DNA from: Streptomyces thinghirensis
GTDB taxonomy: Bacteria; Actinomycetota; Actinomycetia; Streptomycetales; Streptomycetaceae
Reading direction: 5' to 3'
DNA: 42,775 nt
Assembly: GCA_021502835.1 (NCBI GenBank)
Contig: JAKFGP010000053.1
Coordinates: 1 to 42,775, forward strand
Below, piece after piece: positions 36,644 to 42,775 of the stretch. A program made the translations under genes and the position numbers. The notes under the pieces were generated by a model, which was not told the DNA's origin, ran no database searches, and was given only the letters and a program-made list of their open reading frames with translations. Position 1 is the stretch's first letter. The number at the start of each line of letters is the position of its first letter.

Positions 36644-37632
36644 GCAGGCACTCCCTCCAGAAGTGGCAGGCGCTGCCCCGCTCCGCGTCGGACTCCGTCA
36701 CGTCGTACAGCGGCGGCACGTCGGTGCGGCAGACGTCCTGGGCCATCGGGCAGCGGGGGTGGAAGGCGCAGCCGGGCGGGATGCGGGTGAGGTTGGGCGG
36801 CAGGCCCTTGATGGCGTAGAGCTCCTGGCCCTTCTGGTCCAGGCGCGGGATCGACTCCAGCAGGCCGCGGGTGTAGGGGTGGGCGGGCGCCTTGTAGATG
36901 TCGTGGACCGGTGCCGTCTCCACGATCCGGCCCGCGTACATGACGGCGATCTTGTCGGCCACGTCGGCGACCACGCCCAGGTCGTGGGTGATGAGGATCA
37001 GGCCCATGTGCAGCTCGCGCTGGAGTTCCGCGAGCAGGTCCATGACCTGGGCCTGGACGGTGACGTCGAGGGCGGTGGTCGGCTCGTCGGCGATGATCAG
37101 CTTCGGCTCCAGGGCCATCGCCATCGCGATCATGATGCGCTGGCGCATGCCGCCGGAGAACTGGTGCGGGTACTCGCCGCACCCGCTCCTTGGCGGCCGG
37201 GATGCGGACGCGGTCCATCAGCTCGACGGCCTTGGCATGGGCGTCCTTGCGCGACATGCCGCGGTGCACGGTGAACATCTCGGCGAGCTGGGCGCCGACG
37301 GTGAGGACGGGGTTCAACGACGACAGCGCGTCCTGGAAGATCATCGCCATCTCGGCGCCGCGGACCTTCCGGCGTTCCTCCTCCTTCAGCTTCAGCAGGT
37401 CCCGGCCCTCGAAGAGGACCTCGCCGGCGGTGATCCGGCCCGGGGGCATGTCGAGGATGCCCATGACCGTCTGGGCGGTGACGGACTTGCCGGAGCCGGA
37501 CTCGCCGAGGACGGCCAGGGTCTCGCCCGCGTCGACGCCGTAGCTGACGCCGTTGACGGCCTTGGCGACGCCGTCCCGGGTGTGGAACTCCACGTGCAGG
37601 TCGCGCACTTCCAGCAGCATGCGGCGGCTCAC
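36636..37632 (-). CDS. Oligopeptide ABC transporter ATPase (OppD/DppD type)
   Basis: I take the GTG at 37630-37632 as start because it overlaps the permease stop in GTGA; an ATG at 37620 is the alternative. The sequence reads [40 protein letters not shown] (Walker A), [20 protein letters not shown] (Q-loop), [20 protein letters not shown] (signature, one indel just before it), [14 protein letters not shown] (Walker B) and [20 protein letters not shown]. The C-terminal extension has [20 protein letters not shown] with its Cys cluster and ends RECLHG. About 332 residues. It pairs with OppF-type ATPase to power import. Confidence 0.9.
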
Positions 37633-38620
37633 CTCAGCTTCGGGTCGAGGGCGTCGCGCACCGCGTCGCCGAGCATGATGAACGCGAGGACGGTGACGGC
37701 GAGGGCTCCGGAGGGCCAGAGGAGGGCATGCGGGGCGTTGCGGACGTAGGGGGCGGCGGCGGAGATGTCGATGCCCCAGGAGACGCTGGGCGGCTTGAGG
37801 CCGACGCCGAGGAAGGACAGGGTCGCCTCCAGGGAGATGTACGTGCCGAGCGCGATGGTCGCCACGACGATGACCGGCGCGATCGCGTTGGGCGCGATGT
37901 GGCGCAGCAGGAGCCGGGAGTTCGAGGCGCCCAGCGCGCGGGCGGCCTGGACGTAGTCGTTCTGCTTGGCGGTGATGACGGAGCCGCGGGCGATGCGGGA
38001 GATCTGCGGCCAGCCGAGCAGCACGATGAAGCCGATGACCGGCCAGACGGTGTTGCTGGTGATGACGGAGAGCAGGACCAGCCCGCCGAGGACGACCGGG
38101 ATCGCGAAGAAGACGTCGGTGATGCGGGACAGGACCGCGTCCCCCGCCCCGCCGAAGAACCCGGCGAGCCCGCCCAGCACGCTGCCGAGGACCGCGACCC
38201 CCAGCGTGGCGAGGACGCCGACCGCCACCGACGTACGGGCGCCGTAGACGGTGCGGGTGTAGACGTCGCAGCCCTGGCCGTTGAAGCCGAAGGGGTGGCC
38301 GGACTGGGGAGCCCTCCTGGGCCTTGGCCAGGTCGCACTTGAGGGGGCTGCCGGAGGCGATCAGGGACGGCCAGATGGAGATGACGATCAGGAAGAGGAT
38401 CACCAGGGCCGAGATGATGAAGACCGGGTTGCGGCGCAGGTCGTGCCAGGCGTCGGACCAGAGGCTGCGGGGTTTGTCCTGGGGGCCGCTGCCCTCCGGA
38501 CCGTCCGGGCCCGGGGTCTTCTCCAGGGTCACCGCCTCGCTCGCGCCGAGGTCCATCTGCCCGCCCATGCCGGTGCCGGCGATCGCGCGCTCCGGTTCGT
38601 ACGGCTGCTGCTCGAGGCAT
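37629..38620 (-). CDS. Oligopeptide ABC transporter permease (OppC/DppC type)
   Basis: The ATG at 38618-38620 lies in the end of the first permease gene. With one extra C removed it reads MPEQQPYEPERAIAGTG, then SEAVTLEKTPGPDGPEGSGP and SLWSDAWHDLRRNPVFIISA, LVILFLIVISIWPSLIASGS. The membrane domain follows (SVAVGVLATLGVAVLGSVLG, ITDVFFAIPVVLGGLVLLSV), with the EAA-type loop ARGSVITAKQNDYVQAARAL, GASNSRLLLRHIAPN and then GTYISLEATLSFLGVGLKPP. It ends DALDPKLR at 37629-37631. About 330 residues with six helices. The long acidic N-terminal extension is typical of OppC proteins in Streptomyces. It forms the channel with the OppB-type permease. Confidence 0.9.
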
Positions 38621-39539
38621 AGCGGATCCTCGGGTCGAGTACGGCGTACAGGAGGTCGACGACGAGGTTGGCGACGAGGAAGACGAGGACCAGGACGGTG
38701 ACGAAGCCGACGACGGTCTGCGTGTTCTGCCGGAGGGATGCCCTGGTAGAGCTGGTAGCCGACGCCGTGGATGTTGAAGATCCGCTCGGTGACGATGGCG
38801 CCGCCCATCAGGGCGCCGATGTCGGTGCCGATGAAGGTGACGACGGGGATCAGGGAGTTGCGCAGCAGATGCCGGGTGATGACCCGGTGGCGGGGCAGGC
38901 CCTTGGCGATGGCGGTGCGGACGTAGTCGGAACGCCGGTTCTCCGCGATGGAGGTGCGGGTCAGCCGGGTGACATACGCCAGGAGACCGAGGCGAGGACC
39001 AGGCCGGGGACGATCAGCTCGCCGAAGGGGGCCTCGGAGGAGACGGCCGGGTCGATCCAGCCCCACTTGACGCCGAGCAGGAGCTGGAGGGAGGAGGCCG
39101 GTGACGAAGGTGGGGACGGAGATGACGACGAGGGTGAGCAGCAGGACGCCGGTGTCGATGGGGCGGCCGCGGCAGCAGGCCGGTGACGACGCCGAGGACG
39201 ATGCCGACGACGATCTCGAAGAGGATGGCGATGATGGTGAGGCCGGATGGTGACCGGGAACGCCGTGCCCATCAGCTCGGTGACCGGCTGACCGTTGAAG
39301 GCGGTGCCGAAGTCGCCGGTGAAGACGTTGCCCATGTACGTCAGGTACTGCTGCCACACGGGCTGGTCGAGACCGAACTCGTGCCGCAGCTGCGCGGCCG
39401 TCGCCGGGTCGCACTCCCGGTCGCCGCACAGGCCCGCGATGGGGTCGCCCATCACGTTGACCATCAGGAAGATCAGCAGCGTGGCCCCGATGAAGACCGG
39501 GATCATCTGGAGCAGCCGCCGGACGACGTAGCGTCCCAT
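38612..39539 (-). CDS. Oligopeptide ABC transporter permease (OppB/DppB type)
   Basis: The ATG at 39539 gives MGRYVVRRLLQMIPVFIGAT, LLIFLMVNVMGDPIAGLCGD and a Cys-containing external loop (CGDRECDPATAAQLRHEFGL). DTGVLLLTLVVISVPTFVTG, ELIVPGLVLASVS and YVTRLTRTSIAENRRSDYVR lead to TAIAKGLPRHRVITRHLLRN (EAA loop) and TDIGALMGGAIVTERIFNIH. The end LDPRIRYA is followed by the stop only after removing one base (38612-38615). About 309 residues and six helices. It starts 10 bases after the binding-protein stop. Several indels fall in the first half. Confidence 0.9.
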
Positions 39540-39549
39540 GGCGCCCCCC

Positions 39550-41178
39550 TCAGCCGACCTTGATCTCGTTGTAGACCGGGACGCTGAACGGGTTGAGCTT
39601 CACGTTGGACAGCCGGTCCGAGTAGCCCGCGCTGCCGTTCTGGTACCAGAGCGGGATGGCGCCCATCTCGTCCCGCAGGACCTCCTCGGCCTGCTGGAAG
39701 AGGCCGATGGCCTTCGCGGTGTCGGTCTCGGCGTTGGCCCGGTCGACGAGGTCGTCGAACTTCTCGTTGGACCACTTGCCGTCGTTGGAGGAGGCGTTGG
39801 TGTAGTAGAGCGGCTGGAGGAAGTTCTGGATGAGGGGGTAGTCCATCTGCCAGCCGGCGCGGAAGGGGCCGCTCATCTTCCGGTCGGTGATCTGGTTGCG
39901 GAAGTCTGCGAAGGTGCCGACCGGGTTGCCCGCGCAGGCGCGGTCGTTGTCCAGGGCGTTGTTGATGGAGTTGCAGACCGCGTCGACCCACTGCCCGTGG
40001 GAGCCGGTGTCGGCGTTGTACGTGATCTTGACCTGGCCGCCGGGCAGCCCGCCGCCCTCGCTGATCAGCTTCTTGGCCTCGTCGGGCTTGTACTCGCAGG
40101 CCTCGCCGCACAGGCCGGCCTTGTAGCCGCCGTCCTCGCCGAGGACGGGTGAGGTCCAGTCGGTGGCCGGGGTGCGGGTCTGCTGGAAGATCGTGTCCGT
40201 GATCTGCTTGCGGTCGATCGCCATGGACAGGCCCTTGCGGACCTTCCTCGGAGCCGGGCTTGCTCCAGTCGTTGTCAGAACGGGAACGCGAGCGTCTGGA
40301 TGATGCCGGCCGGGGTGTTGATGTACCGGTCGCCGAGGTCGTTCTTCACGTTCTTGAGCTGGGCGGCGGGGACGTCGTCGACGAGGTCGAGGTTGCCGGC
40401 CATCAGGTCGGTGTAGGCCGTGTTGTTGTCGGTGTAGACCTTGAGGGTCGACGCCGCCGTTCTGCGCCTTGTCGGGACCCGGGTACTCCTCCCACTTGCG
40501 CAGGGACATCTGGGAGCCGCGGGCGTAGTTGTCCACCATGTACGGGCCGTTGCCGACCGGCTTCTTCAGCCAGGCGTCGTGGTCGTCGAAGAGGCGCGCG
40601 GCAGGGGGCGCGAAGGCCGGGCAGCCGAGGGTGTCGGGGAAGGTCGAGAACTTCTGGCTGAGCTTGACGGTGAAGGTGCGGGGGCCGGTCACCTTCAGCC
40701 CGGAGAGTGTGTCGGCGCTCTGCTCGCCGCTCTCCGGGTGCGTCTTGTCGTAGCCGTCGATGTACGCGAAGAACCAGGCGTTGCGCTGGATTTGTTCTTC
40801 AGGCTGGCGCCGTGGTTCCAGGCGTCCACGAAGGACTGGGCGGTGACCTACTCGCCGTTGCTGAAGGTCCAGCCGTCCTTGACGGTGATCGTGAAGTTCT
40901 GCGAGTCGGAGGTCTCGATCTTCTCGGCGAGCATGTTCTGCGCCTCGCCGGTCTCGGGGTCGTACTTCTTCAACCCCCGGAAGATCATGTCGAGGACCTT
41001 GCCGCCCTGCACCTCGCTTGGTGTTGGCCGGCTCCAGCGGGTTCTGCGGGTCGCCCCAGGAGGAGCTGAGGACCGCGCTCGTGTCTCCGCCGCTGCCGCC
41101 CCCGCCTCCGCAGGCGGTCGCCGCGAGGGCCACCGCCGCCGCGCATGCGGCCCATTTGGTGTGCCTGGCTCCGCGCAT
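39550..41178 (-). CDS. Oligopeptide-binding lipoprotein of ABC transporter (SBP family 5)
   Basis: The ATG at 41176-41178 follows GAGGAGG; MRGARHTKWAACAAAVALAA TACGG is a lipoprotein signal with lipobox ATAC. The mature protein has SSSWGDPQNPLEPANT, then after breaks TFTVKLSQKFSTFPDTLGCP, DDHDAWLKKPVGNGPYMVDN, YARGSQMSLRKWEEYPGPDK, KVRKGLSMAIDRKQITDTIF, SPVLGEDGGYKAGLCGEACE and GWQMDYPLIQNFLQPLYYTN, ending VPVYNEIKVG. About 542 residues. In the restored frame a TAG occurs at 40850-40852 in NGE-stop-VTAQ, where Lys or similar is usual. It captures peptides outside the membrane for the two permeases. First gene of the operon. Confidence 0.9.
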   Translation of the reverse strand: MRGARHTKWAACAAAVALAATACGGGGGSGGDTSAVLSSSWGDPQNPLEPANTKRGAGRQGPRHDLPGVEEVRPRDRRGAEHARREDRDLRLAELHDHRQGRLDLQQRRVGHRPVLRGRLEPRRQPEEQIQRNAWFFAYIDGYDKTHPESGEQSADTLSGLKVTGPRTFTVKLSQKFSTFPDTLGCPAFAPPAARLFDDHDAWLKKPVGNGPYMVDNYARGSQMSLRKWEEYPGPDKAQNGGVDPQGLHRQQHGLHRPDGRQPRPRRRRPRRPAQEREERPRRPVHQHPGRHHPDARVPVLTTTGASPAPRKVRKGLSMAIDRKQITDTIFQQTRTPATDWTSPVLGEDGGYKAGLCGEACEYKPDEAKKLISEGGGLPGGQVKITYNADTGSHGQWVDAVCNSINNALDNDRACAGNPVGTFADFRNQITDRKMSGPFRAGWQMDYPLIQNFLQPLYYTNASSNDGKWSNEKFDDLVDRANAETDTAKAIGLFQQAEEVLRDEMGAIPLWYQNGSAGYSDRLSNVKLNPFSVPVYNEIKVG

Positions 41179-41198
41179 GGAGTGCCTCCTCGTGCCCT

Positions 41199-41216
41199 GA
41201 CTCGTTCGACTCGTTC
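41199..41216. repeat. 9-bp tandem repeat in the operon leader
   Basis: GACTCGTTC occurs twice in tandem, 21 bases upstream of the binding-protein ATG, just outside its ribosome binding site. It may be a regulatory site acting on the leader or a slippage product. Confidence 0.5.
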
Positions 41217-41699
41217 GCTGATCCATTACCGGCCAGCGTCAGGGGATCGGCAGCTCGCGCGCCTTTTCAGTCCGTCCATACGGGTACGGAAAGACTCCAC
41301 CCGGTGTGACGGCGAGCCGACTTCCCGAACGACTGGAGCAAAGTCGGAACCGCACAGACCGGGGCCACTCGCCCCACAGGCTCCCAGCCGGGGGACGCGC
41401 CAACGGCCACGGGCCCGGTACCCGGCCCGCACCTGGCCCGCGAGTCACGAACGCCGGCCACGGCGAACGCCTCCACCTGCCGCATCCCGAATTCGTCCAG
41501 GGGCGGGCCGGAGCGACCGCCCGATGTCTGCTCCCACGTCTGTCTGGAGACGACCGCATCCTGCTCGCTCACCGAACCCAGTGCCACGGAGGCCTCCGAC
41601 AGATTTCGTGCCGCGGATGCCGGCGGATGGGCGGCTCGGCTTCGCGCGCACTCGGTGGGCATCAGCCCACAGCGGCAGCGACGAGCAGTACCTCCTCGA

Positions 41700-41762
41700 A
41701 CGACTGCACGGGGATCGGCGGCGGGAAATTGCTGGTCCCATCGCCGATCCCCGTGCAGTCGT
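41700..41762. terminator. 21-bp perfect inverted repeat after the bldK-type operon
   Basis: Bases 41700-41720 are the exact reverse complement of 41742-41762, with a 21-base spacer. It begins 39 bases after the stop of the minus-strand ATPase gene. It is the longest perfect repeat in the window. A terminator or RNA-stabilising hairpin between two paralogous operons is the simplest reading. Confidence 0.75.
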
Positions 41763-41800
41763 CCCAAACCCACACCAGAGGGGCTGGTCTGTCGAACGAA

Positions 41801-42775
41801 TCAGTCCTTGCCGATTCCCTCGTCTCCGCTACGCTCCATTGCCCTCAAACCCGGGTCCATCACCACGTCCTCGGCCCGTCCCTCGATGGTGGGCTCCTCC
41901 GGGAAATGACAGGCCGTCAGGTGGCCCTCGCGGTTGCCGGAGAGCTGCACGAGCGGCGGCTCCTCGGTCGCGCACTTGTCCTGCGCCTTCCAGCACCGGG
42001 TACGGAACCGGCAGCCGGACGGCGGGGAGATCGGCGAGGGCACGTCGCCCTCGAGCCGGATCGCTCCCGCTTCTCGACGTCGAGGTCCGCTTCCGGCACG
42101 GCCGACAGCAAGGCGTGCGTGTACGGGTGACGGGGGCGTTTGTAGAGGAGTCGCGGTCCGCGACCTCCACGACCTTGCCCAGGTACATCACCGCGACGCG
42201 CTGCGAGAAGTGCCGCACGATCGCCAGGTCGTGGGCGATGAAGACGAACGCGATGCCCATCTCCCGCTGCACTTCCTGGAGCAGGTTCACCACCTGGGCC
42301 TGGATCGACACGTCGAGGGCCGAGACCGGCTCGTCGGCGACGATGAGCTTTGGCTGCAGGGCGACCGCGCGGGCGACACCGATGCGCTGGCGCTGGCCGC
42401 CGGAGAACTCGTGCGGGAAGCGGTTGTAGTGCTCCGGGTTGAGACCGACGATCTCCAGCAGCTCGCGGACGCGCTTCTCCCGGCCGCCGGGCGGGTTGAT
42501 CCCGTTGATCTCCATCGGGCCCGAGATGATCGTGCCGACGGTCTGCAGCGGGTTCAGCGACGCGTACGGGTCCCTGAAAGATCATCTGGATCTCGGACCT
42601 GATCGGCGCCAGCTGCCGCCGGTTGGCGCGGGTGATGTCCTGACCCCGGTACTCGATGGTGCCCTGGGTCGGCTCGTACAGCCGGGTCAGCAGCCGGCCG
42701 GTCGTCGACTTGCCGCAGCCGGACTCACCGACCAGGCCGAGGCTCTCGCCCGGGTAGACCTCGAAGTCGACGCCG
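41801..42775 (-). CDS. bldKE: Oligopeptide ABC transporter ATPase (OppF type), 5' end outside window; probable bldKE
   Basis: The gene runs off the right edge. The visible part begins [20 protein letters not shown], the Walker A region. Then come [20 protein letters not shown] across a break, [20 protein letters not shown] (signature), [14 protein letters not shown] (Walker B) and [20 protein letters not shown]. The oligopeptide extension [20 protein letters not shown] with its Cys cluster follows, and the end is [11 protein letters not shown] at the TGA 41801-41803. About 325 residues are visible. The symbol rests on position: in S. coelicolor the bldK operon lies directly upstream of a second five-gene peptide transporter arranged exactly as here. 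BldK imports a signal needed for aerial growth. Sequence alone would only support an OppF-type ATPase. Confidence 0.6.

Larger units (their letters stand above)
41179..41800. other. Intergenic region upstream of the peptide transporter operon
   Basis: No coding frame is convincing in these 622 bases. It contains a 9-bp direct repeat near the binding-protein start (41199-41216) and a 21-bp perfect inverted repeat near the bldK-type gene end (41700-41762). The operon promoter must lie between them, but I could not identify -10 and -35 hexamers with confidence. Confidence 0.4.

Noticed and set aside
36301..39429. A 1042-codon open frame on the minus strand spanning both permeases and both ATPases
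   Set aside because: It is a chance frame created by indels and GC-rich codons. It joins correct pieces of OppD and OppF to out-of-frame permease text, and the restored genes explain the region fully.
1..42775. Mobile elements, CRISPR arrays, tRNA or rRNA genes
   Set aside because: No transposase, integrase, spaced repeat array, cloverleaf with a T-loop, or rRNA sequence was found by eye on either strand.

Overview
The window is about 43 kb of very high-GC actinobacterial chromosome, almost certainly Streptomyces. The evidence is codon use with G or C at nearly every third position, GTG and TTG starts, purine-rich Shine-Dalgarno sites, and gene content and order that match, from memory, the bldK to SCO5165 part of the S. 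coelicolor core chromosome read in reverse. No rRNA, tRNA, insertion sequence, integrase or CRISPR array was seen. One feature affects every entry: most genes contain one or more single-base indels that break the reading frame although the protein family continues in the next frame. Gene ends given here were obtained by following the conserved protein across these breaks. The indels look like consensus errors, not mass pseudogenisation, but the sequence alone cannot prove this.

Layout. 1-507 holds no supported gene. 508-5120 holds a 50-residue protein, a MarC membrane protein, a PHP-domain phosphoesterase, a DUF6758 zinc-ribbon protein, a divergent MFS efflux pump with a palindromic operator in its promoter, and a suppressor-of-fused-domain protein. 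5121-11447 is a magnesium-linked block: a structured leader with a possible leader peptide, a CorA channel, a hypothetical protein and a lipoprotein, then a soluble PRC-MgtE_N-CBS protein overlapping a DUF1003 membrane protein, and the Mrp iron-sulfur ATPase. 11560-17703 is an envelope-stress block: an unknown gene, then (minus strand) ECF sigma factor, zinc anti-sigma factor, HtrA protease and TatB, with an O-methyltransferase diverging from the sigma gene.

17745-26682 holds DUF3117, enoyl-CoA hydratase, 3-methyladenine glycosylase (Tag), a DivIVA-like membrane protein, a FolP paralogue, a LOG-family phosphoribohydrolase, DapE, a secreted lysozyme-like protein, a small exported protein, a DapC-type aminotransferase and the 7Fe ferredoxin FdxA. 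26813-35438 holds a GNAT acetyltransferase, a SirB1-family protein, a large membrane protein with a collagen-like tract, a DUF6113 membrane protein, the mycothiol deacetylase MshB, a 64-residue membrane protein and an S9 prolyl-oligopeptidase-type peptidase. 35567-42775 is a complete five-gene oligopeptide ABC transporter operon followed by the 3' end of a second one, probably bldK.

How the genes fit together. The order OMT / sigma / anti-sigma / HtrA / TatB, then Mrp, DUF1003, MgtE-CBS and CorA further out, parallels the M. tuberculosis sigE locus (recalled as Rv1220c-Rv1239c). The FdxA, DapC, DapE, LOG, FolP2, DivIVA-like, Tag, DUF3117 side parallels Rv1177-Rv1211. The window is therefore an old actinobacterial syntenic block combining envelope-stress signalling, divalent-cation transport, lysine/peptidoglycan precursor synthesis, mycothiol synthesis and peptide uptake. 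The leads most worth following are the CorA leader with its uORF, the two-gene PRC-MgtE_N-CBS/DUF1003 unit, a near-consensus ECF promoter in front of the sigma operon, and several perfect palindromes of unknown function.
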